This document shows, piece by piece, positions 21,976-34,383 of a stretch of DNA of 64,000 nt. The DNA is from Dryococelus australis. Lineage: Eukaryota > Arthropoda > Insecta > Phasmatodea > Phasmatidae. A program made the position numbers and the translations under genes. Where the stretch lies: the NCBI GenBank assembly GCA_029891345.1, contig CM057009.1, forward strand, positions 90,939,416 through 91,003,415. The letters are read 5' to 3'. Within the stretch, counting starts at the first letter, position 1. Each line of letters opens with the position of its first letter. Under the pieces are notes generated by a model. The model did no database searches. It was not told where the DNA came from and saw only the letters and a list, made by a program, of their open reading frames with translations.

Positions 21976-22556
21976 TATGGAAAATCGCGAAAAAAATTTC
22001 TGCCAACATAGCTTCTATAACACTCTGACTAGCTTATTCTTTCGTGATTGGCTGGACAAGGTTTTGACTCTGCTAAGTTGTTTGCAGACCAATTTCGAAC
22101 TTTCTGCCTTCAAGCAATCGGATCCTCATTGGCCCAGTGAAATGGGGTAGTAGCTTCATACGTGCATGGCAGCCAATAAGGAAAGAAAACTGTCGGATAT
22201 CTGTGCAGTACATTGAATCCTAGCAAACAGTCCACTTTTCCCGCTATAAACCATCATCTCTAATGATGATTTATTGCGGGAGAAGTTGACTGTTTGCTAA
22301 GATTCAACCTACTCTACATATGTCCGACAGTTTTCTTTTCTTATTGGCTGCCATGCACGTATGAAGCTACTATCCCGTTTTACTGGACCAATGAGGATTC
22401 TGATACCATAAGGCAGAACGTTCGTGATTGGTCTGTAAACAACTTAGCAGAGTCAAAACCTTGTTCATCCAATCATGAAAGAATAAACTAGTTAGAGTGT
22501 TATAGAAGATATGTTGACTCAAAAAATCTTCGCTATTTTCCATCATCTCTAGCGAT
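21969..22556. repeat. ~590 bp imperfect palindrome with CCAAT motifs
   Basis: The arms meet at CATCATCTCTAATGATG (about 22250-22266). GCTTCTATAACACTC at left mirrors GAGTGTTATAGAAGAT at right. AAGGTTTTGACTCTGCTAAG mirrors CTTAGCAGAGTCAAAACCTT, and CATACGTGCATGGCAGCCAA mirrors TTGGCTGCCATGCACGTATG. The arms are well over 80 percent alike by eye, so a single strand could fold into a long hairpin. No coding region. It is probably a fold-back transposon. Confidence 0.85.
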
Positions 22557-22559
22557 ATT

Positions 22560-25350
22560 ATTAGGCACAAGGCTGAACGTCACAGTACTGTGTGCACGAG
22601 AGCCGACGTCGTTTCTCCATTGGCTGCTGCATAAATGTCAATTCAGTCCCTTTTTGGCTGAACTGCACGTGATTGGGGCACACGGTTGTGAAGCGTTCAT
22701 TTATTGGCGCAGGTTTACCGGAGCGTGTCACATGAAATATGTGCCATTAACAATTGTATTGCAAAAGCACACGTGTTTGGAGTTTAACGCGTCCACAAAT
22801 AACAACGCGAATTTTGCAGGTCTCTATTAATGTGGCTAGGAAATCCCATGTTAATGAAATTTCACCTCGGTGCGTTAATTTTAAAGATAGGGTTGTCAAA
22901 CAAAATGTATTGTTCAACGAATTTTTTAGAAGAATTTTCCTACAGTGGAGATGTTTCCATACCATGTCTAGCCTGTTTGCAAGGAATTTTAAAAATTTAT
23001 GTTTCACGAAAAAGTACGCTCGTGGGGATCTACTCCAAAAAAATTCGTGAAGAATACATTTACTTTGAAATGCCCATCTTTATAATTAACGAACTGAGGC
23101 GAAATTTCCTAAACATGGTATTTCCTATTTAAATTTCGCAGCTGCAAGCCGGTAGGCTGTGGCCTAAATCGACATATAGTAAGGCTTATTTTTCTCGGGT
23201 TAGGAAAAACACTAAATTTAAGATGGGGGATTTTCACAGAGAGAAAATTTCCACCTCAAGTTACAATTGTGTTTCAAAGTCGTCGCTTTTAAGTGGGAGC
23301 TAAATTGATAAATTATATTTAATTGTGTTTAAATGTCCGTGCTTGTTTCGAAGTGTGGTATATGCTTTTTCCAGCCAAAATGTTTAAGAGTTAACTTTGT
23401 TTCGTAACAATTATTAACGCCCTAGAGTGGTTTTCACAAGCGCAAACAGTAAAACTGCAACTGTGTTTGGCATTGAGCGTTCTTAATCAAAGTTATTTCA
23501 ATAGGAAAAAGATGCAAATTCATGTGCAAAATAAATATAGCTCTCTTTACAAGAAACTTTAGAATTCTCTTTTTTCGCTTAAGAAAACTGCGCAGGAAAA
23601 ACATAAAATGATATGTTTAATAATTTAACTATTCTTATTCAGTTTTATATTTAAATTAATTAGTTGTGTAAGCGAACGTTTTGACTACCTATAGCCAGTT
23701 TAAAAACAGAAGATTAAACAACAGGTAAACATATTTCTTCATATTTCCACTCTAGTACGAAGCACATAGGTTATTTCTTACTTAGATTCTAACACAAAAC
23801 AAGTCGTAATATTTTACACAATGATATTTATTCGATGTAAACAACATTTATCCCATTTACTGACATACAAAACGGGAAAATCCGGTACACATGCGACACC
23901 TGTGAACTCTGGAGGGGAAAATGTTCAGTTGCCAAACAAAACGCATTGAGCTTCCAATCGTGAGTGGAAGAAACCTTGCTAGCGCGTCTGGCTCATACAA
24001 GGCCCTTGTAATGCCTGGTTCACATTTATGTCGATCATGCCAAACCGAGGGTTGTTCACATGTAAGCACATTTTCCACGTAGGTGTTTTGGTGCCGAATT
24101 CGTGAATTTTAACCCCAGGATTCTAAAACAAAGTATAGATATCAAACTAGATGCGCTGTCATTTTTGTACTATAATTTACAAATTCGGTTATAGTGCGAT
24201 TTATTTAGCCTACTAAATAATTTTCAAGAGATCGTAATGTTAGCTTTACATCGAAAAATATTCTACACTCTAGTGCTACCTATAATTTCACTTTCAAACT
24301 AGGTTTATTTAATACAAGTATTGAATGAAATTAACGTTTATATTCACGTATTTCATGATAAATATGCACATTGAACTATTATATGCATTTGCAACAATAC
24401 ACGTCGATTATTCAAGAAATTAATAGCAAAAAAATATGCGAACCAGCTTACTTCTGGGAAATATCGGTGATGTCTGCCCTTTCCGCCAGCAGTAAATATC
24501 CGCGTGAACTCGACATTTCTGCTCGACATGTGCGGAAACCGAGGATGGCTTCTGATTGGCTGTTATAGTTTTCCGCTCTATCTGTTTGACGTGAAAGGCA
24601 TACATGTGAAATAGACATAGCTCGAATAGGAAAAACGAATCCTTAACCGAAGATACCAGAAGCCGAAGTTCTTCGGTCTTGCAACTTCGGCAGTAGAAAA
24701 AAAGTGCTGCATATTTCAACAAAGTGTATACTATGTTCACATAGTGTAAGATGCAGTAAATTACCACGCAGTGCATATCAACTTGTTTGATTTGCATATT
24801 TTAAATCTGATGGTGGTATCTCAGTCTTCTTTGTAGAAGAGGCCTTCAGATCCGTTTATTCGTGTCACGTATATTTTCACGAATATAAACATAAAACTGG
24901 TTTGTGAATTAGTGCTTCCCGTTCACGTGTGCAGTTTATATTCGTTCAAACGTACTCTTGATATGAAATAAGAGTGAAGAAGCGATGTAACAAAAATATT
25001 GGCTAGAAAACGTAGGGCAGCCACAAATAAAAAAAACAAAAATAACAGCTGGCGAGGTATCCACATTGCCACTAACGTAACAAAGAGAGAATTTGTAATA
25101 TATTTGTGTTCTAACGTTGGTGGTATCGTATAACCTACTTTGGTTTGCTTCGGTAAACAAATGGCTACGATAAGGTTCTCTCGTGGTACTGTTGAGTTAC
25201 AACTCTCTCGTGTATGATCCTCGAGAAGTTCAGTGAATATAGAATGGGACAGGAACATTTGGCTTTTTTAAAAGGCATATAAGCTACGCTCCATTGTCCT
25301 ATGTTTTTTCAAGCCTCAGTTTTCTGTTCGTTGTCTGCTACCCCAGTGTG
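22560..25350. other. Intergenic stretch, no supported gene
   Basis: Short open frames occur on both strands (22754-23050 and 22830-23132 plus, 23857-24078 and 24420-24797 minus) without recognised domains. TTTTGCAG at 22813-22820 is an acceptor-like site before the 22754-23050 frame but has no supporting similarity. A small hairpin (CCGAAGTTCTTCGG) lies at about 24663. Confidence 0.35.
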
Positions 25351-25353
25351 CAC

Positions 25354-25627
25354 TGGCTGTTCACGGTATTATAAGCACTTTTGAAATCCCTGCTCACTAT
25401 GTATGCTGACGCCATATGTCAAATTAACATTGCTATGGGGCTGATCGCTTAATTCTTGTATCAGTCAAATGAAACTAAGAAATTATTAGAATTTTTTTAA
25501 ATTTTCCATTTATTGCAATTATATGAATAGAAAAAGCAAAGCACAATTAATTATTTCAGTATTCCCAATTATTTACCTAACGCTTTTAATTCAGCGTTAT
25601 GTCATGGAAATACATCCCCTCCGTCGT
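25354..25627 (+). mobile_element. Family A element, truncated copy A7
   Basis: Left end TGGCTGTTCACGGTATTATA and family interior (GACGCCATATGTCAAATTAA, CAGTCAAATGAAACTAAG). The right third and right terminus are missing where A8 begins. Confidence 0.7.
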
Positions 25628-25628
25628 T

Positions 25629-26050
25629 AAAGGCTGTTCACGTTAAAGTGAGCACTTTAGAAATGAACCTTAGAAAAAAGTCACTACCCCTGCCTGCATA
25701 TATTTTAACGGGCGCACTGAGTGACATGCAACCAGTAAAGTTGGTAACGATGGTTGCGAAGTAGTTACATATCTTAACGTCGAATAAAAAGTGTTAGGTG
25801 ACCATTTGTGATATCTTATAATATTTATTTTGTTTTATGATTTTTTTTATGCTTCGGAGTGTAAAAATGAGCAAATACGAAAAAGATTTTCTTTTCTAAT
25901 AGTTTCACAGTTTCACTTAACCGACTCATGGATAAAGTGATGAGGCCATGGCAACGTTAAGTTTACGTAAGGCGGAATAATACACAACGTGCATACACGT
26001 ACATCTTAAGCAGGGCTATCAAACGTGCTAATTTTACCGTGAACAGCCTA
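25629..26050 (-). mobile_element. Family A element, complete copy A8
   Basis: AAAGGCTGTTCACGTTAAAG at left and TTTTACCGTGAACAGCCTAT at right. The orientation is opposite to A7, so the two lie head to tail-less in an inverted pair. It is the best template for judging the B insertion in A3. Confidence 0.85.
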
Positions 26051-26864
26051 TAAGCACTAATGTACCATGAGTACCACTTTTCTCTATTTTCTATGTAACA
26101 AATAAACAAAGTAATTGCAATAATTATAGTTACAATATAAAATAACTACGTAACTAAGTTAAATCTTTCTCTTTTGTAGTTCACGTGGTTTAAAATTTTA
26201 ACTAAACGTGACCTCTTTGGAACACTGCGCACCTAGTGGCGGATAATTTCTCTATGCCAAATTCCCCATAAGAAAACTCGTTTTGTTGCCAACCTAAGTA
26301 TAATTAACCTCAGTTCGGGTATACATCGCACAACAGTGTGTACACGCTGAATTAATAGCGACGCGAAGGTAAATTTTCCACGAGAGAATTCGACCCAACT
26401 TGAACGTAACGAAAAGGTAACGCAGTTTAGGCCAATCAGATTCAGTGAAAAATACTTTTCTTTTTTTTTTTTCTGCTATCAATTTCATTCCTACAATTTT
26501 CCAACTGGACTGTTTATTGTTTTTTACAACTTGATTGCAACAAACGTCGAAGTTAACAGTTTCGTTTGTTCTCATGTTAGTGAAAATGTTTGGGTTCAAA
26601 TTGCCGTCAATTTTTGTTCCAGACGAGGTTATTATTTACACGTAGAGGAAAATGTTTAAAATGTTATCATAACTGCTGATATGTACTTTTAATTGAAAAT
26701 ACACGTGTATACAATAACAATTTTCAGAATTCAGACACTCTATATTTAGTAGTACTGGATTACAATTTACTAAAGATGAGCCTTTATTAACTCCAGCGTG
26801 AACACAGGTACGATTTAAAAAAATTAATTGGCACAGAGTTAACACAAAGTCAACCTAACGAGCC
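26051..26864. other. Spacer, nothing recognised
   Basis: Minus-strand open frames 26294-26599 and 26636-26845 show no recognised domain. A T run lies at about 26459-26472. Confidence 0.4.
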
Positions 26865-27042
26865 AATTTTTCAAATAGTTTCTTTTATAATAAACTTACA
26901 GTTACTTTTAACCGACATAGGAATAAAATGAGTTGGTTACTAGTCACATTCATTTTACATGTGGTAGAAGAATACAAAAAGTGCACAAAATTCAATCTTA
27001 AGACGGATTTCATAGTGCTCAGTTTACCCTGAACTGCCTATA
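26865..27042 (-). mobile_element. Family A right-end fragment, A9
   Basis: Contains the family's CAGTTACTTTTAACCGACAT region and the terminus GTGCTCAGTTTACCCTGAAC. The other end is missing. Confidence 0.6.
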
Positions 27043-27596
27043 CTTGTTTACTTTGCGTTATTGAAATGTTGAGGCATTAACGTTACGTCAATCTCGAACG
27101 AGTGTGAATAAATAAACTGCCGGAGACCTATACCTCAGCTTCAACTCAACGTAATGGGAAGGCTGTAATACCAATTAAATTAAAGGAAAACTTTTTTGGT
27201 ATTTTGTTTACAGTAATTATTTTTGTTCTTACTAACGCTGCCCGGACTGTTTTTTTTTGTGTTACGTCATAGGCTGAGAATTTCGTACGAATGAAATGGA
27301 AGTATAACTTTTAATTTCGTTTGTGCTTTTAGCATGTTTTTAAATGGGGAAAGAATTAAAATTTTGAAAGGTGTTAAATTTAAAGTAAAACTACGGGAAT
27401 CAACAAGAAGAATGTTTTATTTAACAATAAATATAATGCTCTCACTGTAACATGCATGAATAACTTTAAAAATGTTGGAACAAATTTGTGTGTGTATATT
27501 AGATGTTTTTATTTTTTGTGTACAGCCACACACATATGAATAGGCATTTTCCAGATCCCAGCTACATTCTCAAGCACTGCATTACTATTTATAAAA

Positions 27597-28086
27597 GGGT
27601 TGCCATTCTAAACTCCAATTTGAACAAAGCTACGATTTTTGCAATAATAATGGTTGACAAAGGTCTGGAAAACCTTAAAAAGTGAGGGAATTTGAAAATG
27701 GTCAGGGAACACATGGAAAATCAGGGAATCTGGAGGCCGGTCGTGTAAATTTAAACCTAGGATGTGCAGGTTACACATTTTCTCTAAAGCAAAAAGCATT
27801 ATCATTAGCAGCCCAATATATTTGTTAAAAAACTATTGGGTGTAAAAAATAATTATGCTATGAGGTAAATGGCCTTCCAGGTAAATAATTGTACTCCTCG
27901 TGTTGTAGACTATTTTATGGAAAAGTAAGTTCCAAATGTTTGCTTTTTTATCACATTTCATAAATCAGTGCTTTTTCGTTATTCTTTAAAAATGAGTGCA
28001 TGAAAACTTTGGAAATATTTCAATTTTTGTCTGGAAAAATTGGAAAAGTCGGGGAAATTAAATACTGATATTCTGTAGCAGCCCTG
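27597..28086. repeat. ~490 bp repeat with GGAAAA/AGGGAATTT core, probable TIR element
   Basis: The terminal AGGGTTGCCATTCT (27597) is an imperfect inverse of ATTCTGTAGCAGCCCT (28071-28086). Inside, GGTCTGGAAAACCTTAAAAAG and GTCTGGAAAAATTGGAAAAG, each followed by a GGGAA(A)TT word, are direct repeats of a motif I recall as dispersed in many invertebrate genomes. Non-coding. Confidence 0.5.
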
Positions 28087-28954
28087 AACAATTTCCATAC
28101 CGAATAAACGCAAATTTTACATAACGAGCCTGGAGTTAATGTTAGTAAGAGTCGACCTTCAGCGGCCATTATCCTCTTAGCGCACGTGTAAACACTGGCA
28201 CGGTATAGTCAATTCGTCCAACAACTTTAAATAAGCGAATTACACAGAGAAACATTTAAAGTTACACACTATTTCCTAGAGAAGTTTACATCCACTAAGT
28301 TCAGCCCATTGCAATGTCATCATAGTTTATAATGAGAACACATACCTAAAAAATATGCTCAAATATAAAGGGGCATTTTCTAAAGTAAAAATTATTCCAC
28401 GTGGTAGCTTAATTAACAATACTTCGTAGAATTTCCTCTCGGAAAGTGGAGGACAAAATAATAGCATACGGTTTGTAAGTTAATGTGTTGACACCCGATC
28501 GACCCAAAAACAAACGTGTTTGCTGTTTATTATTGCAGTCAAAATTTAAACGCATGTACGTCGTTCCTTTGTTAGGGTTTCTGGCATTGCACCAATGACA
28601 TGATCAGGCACTGTATAAGTTACTATGAAAAATGAAAGTATCAGAAAATAATAGTACAAACATGCAGTTATTAGTAGTAAGATTTTGTGTGTAAATGTAG
28701 GCTTATTCTTATCGGAATGATTGTTGTATGGATATTTTTCTATGTGTTCTAGGATTGAAAGTTTCTTATTAATTTATGTTGAATTTAGCGCTCAGCTGAG
28801 AGAATTTCGTAGATAATTGTTATAGCAGGAATCTCAAAATTGTTTCTTCAAAATATTTTATTGGTCAGTAATTTATGGTGAAAGCAATAGAATGCATTTT
28901 GGTACACATCGTGTTACCTTTACCTTATTATCCGTGTTACCTCACAAACTAGCT
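28087..28954. other. Intergenic stretch, nothing recognised
   Basis: A+T-rich, no domain or repeat copy recognised. Confidence 0.35.
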
Positions 28955-29230
28955 TCACTGTAAAAAATGTTCTGGTAAACTTCCTAAAGTGTAATGGAAG
29001 TTTTTAACCTACGCACTGTATGGAAACAATGCCGCACATCGAGATGCAGGTATAGGTATGTTTAACGTCAGGTACTATACAAAGTCGGGAACTTCCCTAA
29101 GCATTTGATTGTTTTCTGAGCAAATGTAGGAACGCTACAATGAATGTCTAAGGGAAAAATTTATCATACCCACTTTCTCAATAAGCGTATTCACTGGTAC
29201 GGTAGATTTACGAATAATTTCTTACAGCGT
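28955..29230 (+). mobile_element. Small TIR element, family E, copy E2
   Basis: Left CACTGTAAAAAATGTTCTGG, right ACGAATAATTTCTTACAGCG. The body aligns with E1 at 20174-20426 with several small indels. About 276 bp, non-coding. Confidence 0.75.
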
Positions 29231-31013
29231 TATTTACGCTGGTTTACATTACCTCATATCAAGTCTGGATAAGATATATCTACATGATTATCAGTACCGA
29301 TAGGCGAGTGTTTGATGTTGCGCAATACATCAACACCATATTCTGACTGCTCAGAAAGCCTAAGTCTAAGCGATAAATAAAAGTGTAATTCTTATCTGTT
29401 CGTGTTTCACTGCGCCGTGTTAAAATTTTGGAAAGATTGTTGCCAACAACTTACCACAACTGCGGAGGCTTTAAATCTGTAGTTAAGTCATGTACTTATC
29501 GCTGGATACCGAACAATTAATCGTTATCTACTACAGTTTGTTCACCTATGTTGGTTTGTTTTCTCCACCGCCCATCTCTGTTTGTAAAAGTGATTCAACG
29601 TTGGTTTAGCTTCCATGTAGTCTACAAGCACACACTTTACTATCTATCGTGGAATCCCAGAATTACGCAGGGGATAGTTACAACAATTAAATATAAAATT
29701 CAATTTTACTGTAAAATTCATTCTAAATACTTGTATTGAATTGGTGCCCAATCCACGTTTAAGGAGGGAATTTTCAATAAATTGCCTCACTGCCTTGTAG
29801 CCTGAAACTCAGCATTTTATATGGAATTTTATAAGCAAAGTCAAATGGAATTACCTAAAATGCTAATTTTAAAATGTGGAGATAAATAATTGTATTCGGT
29901 GTTATTTTGTTAAAATTTTAAGTACATTGTATTTTAAGCGCTGTTATAAAATTTCACATTTTAAATGAATGCCAATTTAAATAAAATTTTTTTGTTAAAC
30001 TGCAAAATTATTTAACAGTTTTCAGGTCACTATAAACGCTTTTTGACAGTGTAATTTTACGTTAAATATATTATAAAAATATAATGTGACGATTTTTTTC
30101 TAGCAGGGCAAAGTAATATGAATAATGTTGCTGTAACACGTTTCCGAAAAAAAATCTTTAGTTCAAAGGTATTTACATAAAGGTATTTGAATCTGTGTTT
30201 CCAAATTAATGATAGTAATACCCGTACTGTCAATTGCTGAACTTCAGCACGCTCTTGGAGACTGGTGACTGCTTCGTCCTTCATGCGTCACTTTAGTTAG
30301 CGTTCTAGTGTGAAAATTAAACATCCATCTGTTGACAGCAGTCAGGTCTCTTGGTAACACCCACGTGGCTGTATAAAATCTAGATTGACAAGAATACAAT
30401 TGGTTCAATTTGGGAAAATGCTTTATGGACACTTTATTCCATAGCCAAAATTAATTACTTCTATTCTAGCGTGCACCATTTTTCTCATCCACTAATTTTT
30501 TTAAATGTTGATATGAAAACACACAATCACAAAACTGGAAATAAACCACTATATTTTATGCTTAAATGTTCTTCTTACAGCATTTTTGTCAACTTTTTGC
30601 TGCAAAGGGGCTGCCTGACTATTTTTTAGAAGAGAAATTTCCCAAATCACGTACACTATATTGGACGTATTGTGGTGTATTTGTTATAGTAAGCAGCAGA
30701 TGTAGTCTTAACAAATAAATCATTGAAATTTAATATGAAACCCTTTATTGTCCTGTTTCCCAACAACATCTGAGTTCACTTCCTCAAAATGTTAGCAAAA
30801 TGATGACATATGGCGTTATATGAAATAAAGAAATCTTGTACCTGCTAAATGTTGAGTTCAACCAGTCGTAGGTCCAATTTGTTAATTTACAAACTTCTCT
30901 ATATTGTCCTGTGACTTAAATGAAATATTTTGACAACAAAAGACAGAAACATATATCCATAAGAATTTTGGCTTCAGTTTCGAAGGTAGTTCTGCTACTG
31001 ATGAATCCCCAAA
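29231..31013. other. Intergenic stretch, nothing recognised
   Basis: A+T-rich with short unremarkable frames on both strands. No repeat-family copy was recognised. Confidence 0.35.
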
Positions 31014-31026
31014 TCATACCGTCACG

Positions 31027-31290
31027 GGGGGGGGGGGGGGCACGGTGGCTGAGCTATTAGAACACCCGCCTTCCACCAAGGCAAACAGGGTCCAATACCC
31101 GGCCGGGTCACCGGATTTTCGTAAGTGGGAATCGTGCCGGACGATACTGTTGGTCGGCGGATCTTCTCGGGGATCTTCCGTTTCCACCGCCCCCCCCCTC
31201 ATTCCGGCGCCACATCATATTCACTTAAAACCCTCATCGGCTCTCAAGACGTCACTGTTAAGATCCGCCCAAGTCTCATCACTCATTCAC
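31027..31290 (+). repeat. SINE family S1, youngest copy (S1f) with perfect target duplication
   Basis: The 13-base word TCATACCGTCACG flanks the element at 31014-31026 and 31291-31303 without a mismatch, which fixes the boundaries exactly. The element starts with a G run, then a tRNA-like head (CACGGTGGCTGAGCTATTAG; B box CAGGGTCCAATACCC). The core CGTGCCGGACGATACTGTTG and the tail CGGCTCTCAAGACGTC follow, with a short CATCACTCATTCAC end instead of poly-A. The intact duplication suggests this is the most recent insertion in the window. Confidence 0.95.
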
Positions 31291-31303
31291 TCATACCGTC
31301 ACG

Positions 31304-32602
31304 CATGTTTTAAAACTGCGCTCTTAAAATATTTTTCGCAAATTTAAGGGTCATCGTAAATGAAATCTAAGACTTTACGAATGGTATAGACACCCTCCCC
31401 CCACCCTCATTTATCAACAGTAGATTTTCTACATTTTTCAGGAAAGAGGGAAGTGCCTAATGAAATGTATTTCATATGGTAATATTTCTATATTTGAGGC
31501 CAAGTGTATGGTGAATTTTCCAAACTTGGTAAAAAAAAAAAAAAAAAAATCGTGATATTTTAAGAAATTTATTTAAAAAATTAACGAGGGTCCAGGGAAG
31601 GCCCTCGGATAGGAAATTCTGTTCTTCTTGGTGATAGACTACTCTCATCTGTTTCATTTCAACATTATGCCAGGTTAGAAAAAACAAACTGCTGACGTTG
31701 TTTATACAGACATCGACAAATGCGTAGCTTTAGGGGAGAAAACCAACATTACTTGAAAACAAGAAGTAAATAACATGTTGCAACAAACACTGCGGATAGT
31801 TGTAAAATATATATCTGTTAAGGAAGCAAATTAAAATGATCTATATGCGAATTGAGGTCCACTAATTATTTAGCTGTATATTTTTATTAAATGTATGACT
31901 ACACGCACTGCCGATTTGAAACAGCTCACCAGAATTTATTAATAACTATTTCTTCGGTTATATTGACTCAATCATTTTAAATTGTTTGCATCACACAGTT
32001 GGTCAGTGAGATTTTTACAAAAGTGGTGAAAGGAGTTTGGTGTAGTGTAGAGTTTCTGTTGTGCTGGTTGAGACATTGGTATTGGTAATATAGGTGTGGA
32101 TATACCTGGGATCGAACTCTGGGCGCCGACTTCTGATGACGAAAGTAAACGTCCGCATCTAACGGACGAAAGGCCTGATAGTCCCAACTCACGTTGTGAT
32201 AAAAATGTAGTGTTATTGTTTGTGAAGTGTTCGGTCAGTATGTATGCTGGGTTCTGGGAATGATTGTTGAGTTTCGTGGTCGAATGGATAGGTTTTCGTT
32301 GTGTTGAAACTGAAAGCATTTTGGTCTCGTGGTTGTCTTAAGAGGTGCGATGTTTGAATTTGTTGGCGATCAGACGTTTTTGTTTAATGGGAGACGGTAT
32401 GGGAGACATTTTATTAGCAGTGTCATTGGTGCCAGTAAAATTGATGTTGAACGGTATATCCTGATTTATTTGTATTATTATTTCAAGCGAGTTGTTAAAT
32501 TTCATCAAGTAATTTATTTAGTGAGATGCGTCCACTGTGTAACACTGCCCGCCTCGGCTTTGTTGTTAGTGACCATGTAAGACATTACAACAGCGTAGAT
32601 AT
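31304..32602. other. Intergenic stretch with an A run
   Basis: A run of 19 A at about 31531-31549. Open frames at 31972-32319 (minus) and 32329-32580 (plus) show no recognised domain. A tRNA-like hint exists near 32100-32160 (GGGATCGAACTCTGG) but does not fold convincingly by eye. Confidence 0.35.
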
Positions 32603-32605
32603 TAA

Positions 32606-33445
32606 TACAGAGGCGAAATGGCGTTCCGTTGGTGTGGGCGTATCCACTCGCTAATTGACTTCGCGAGGCTGTGGGAACGAACCTTGCATCAGATTGGCTA
32701 CTTCGAGCTGCGGACTGTTTTATTTAGGATAAAAAATGTTTTTCAGCCGTATACTTTTTGTTGAGGTTGGGGCGAACTCACATGAAGCTATTAACTTAGA
32801 GAATAACTCATTATGTAGAGCAATGTGAGGTAGATTAATATAAATAGCTAAGGTTACTACGTGGTTGCATAATTTAACATCTGGGCATTACATGAAATAC
32901 TGAAAGGTCGGGGGAGCATTGTTATTGTAACTACATAAACTACCTTATTGAGAGCCACGTTAATACGCTGTGTTTGTCTCACCTTGAGAAGTACCCGGAG
33001 GCTGTTGAAGTATGGGGGGTTACTGCAGTTGGCACAGCAGGCTTCTTAGAACGCCCATCTCGGCCGGCGTCACATGGAGAAAGACGCCTTCCGCCACTCT
33101 GTATTGCCCTCGAATCGGCGTCGCATAGCGCAACCTGGCCGGATTCCCTGGCTGCTAGAGGGGATTCCTGCTTACCGGGGTGTGGGCAATGCGAGCCCCT
33201 ATTGCGGCAACTGGCTGTCCTGGATTCTTCTCAGGTGTGATGGTACGTTCAGGAGAGCCATCGAACTAAGGCCCGCCCACGCCACCGTAAAAGGACGTTT
33301 ACCTATTGGCTGAGCTGCCAGCTGGCAAGATGGCTACCAGCCGCTGATTAACGAACGGCATTTTGACACGTTGCTGGCAAATGACGCCATTATTCTATCG
33401 TTTGTGATTGAATTTCGCGTAATAAGCGGCTCTTTCGCCTCTGTA
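32606..33445. mobile_element. 840 bp non-autonomous element with TAA duplication
   Basis: Ends are TACAGAGGCGAAATGG (32606) and its inverse CTCTTTCGCCTCTGTA (to 33445). They share 13 perfect bases, TACAGAGGCGAAA, and TAA flanks both sides (32603-32605 and 33446-33448). A 3 bp TAA or TTA duplication is the hallmark of PIF/Harbinger elements, so I assign it there tentatively. The interior is G+C-richer at 33050-33300 with open frames (32974-33240) that match nothing I know. Confidence 0.65.
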
Positions 33446-33448
33446 TAA

Positions 33449-34383
33449 AGAAGTACTGTGTGATGTAGTTTTAGGACAGATGAATGCCACGTCGTTTTTC
33501 TTCCTCGCCATGAAAAATGGCCAAAATAATCAACAAACCAATGTCGGTCACTTTAACCCATTCAGATCCACTGTACACAATCGTGTGCATTACTCACGTG
33601 TATGTAATTTTTGACCTGTAGGCCTACTGCACACTGCGAAGCTCAATGACCAGTGATCTTACACGTGGGCAAATTATTTGAAAACCGACTAAATGGCCTA
33701 GGTCATAATTGGTTCATATAACTGTAGCGGAAGAATAGCCTACACCTCATTGGCTGTGACAACTAATCACATGTTGTGTCGACTTAAGTACAGCGCGCAT
33801 CATAACATTTTTTTGTTTGCAAAACCTGAAACCGTATATTAAAATCGGACTGAAAGGGTTAAAGCAGATTTTGTTGAATGATGGCCGATTTTGAGCATGG
33901 TGGTCGGGTATGAGCAGGCTCACATTGTTTATATGTGAACTTTGCTGTATAACGCTTGATGTGCTTATCTGGAAACTTGCGCATTTTCTGGTATCTTTAA
34001 ACAGGGGTGCTCAAGGTAGTCTACATATTTCGAGATCCGCGGGTCGCAGGTCTTGTAAATTGGGGCAAGCTCTGTATGCCCAGACAAACACATTTTGACA
34101 TTTAAGTGTATTTTTACGAACAATTCAGTGGAGATTTAAAAAGTTAATCCGGTGATAGAAGTGAGAAAAATATCCCGTCTGTTAAGAAAGTCACTATAAC
34201 ACATTTTTGCCAAGATTTATTCAAGTTTAATGTAGTTAACATCTGTTGGCGTGGACTTTCCTCTTTATGTACACGTGGCGTGTCGAGCGTCTGACGCTGT
34301 CTTTGTACTTTGGCCATCGTTCCGAAACAGCTAATAAGAGAGAAAAAAAAGTTAACTATCACAGTCCGTTATGTTGGTACCGT
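33449..34383. other. Intergenic stretch, nothing recognised
   Basis: No domain or repeat copy recognised on either strand. Confidence 0.35.

Noticed and set aside
23857-24078. 74-codon minus-strand frame with several Cys
   Set aside because: Resembles the non-coding interior of small dispersed elements more than a protein, and no family was recognised.
32095-32165. tRNA-like sequence GGGATCGAACTCTGG
   Set aside because: No matching A box or acceptor stem.
32974-33313. Two overlapping frames inside the TAA-flanked element
   Set aside because: No domain recognised; they are mentioned only as a possible captured fragment.
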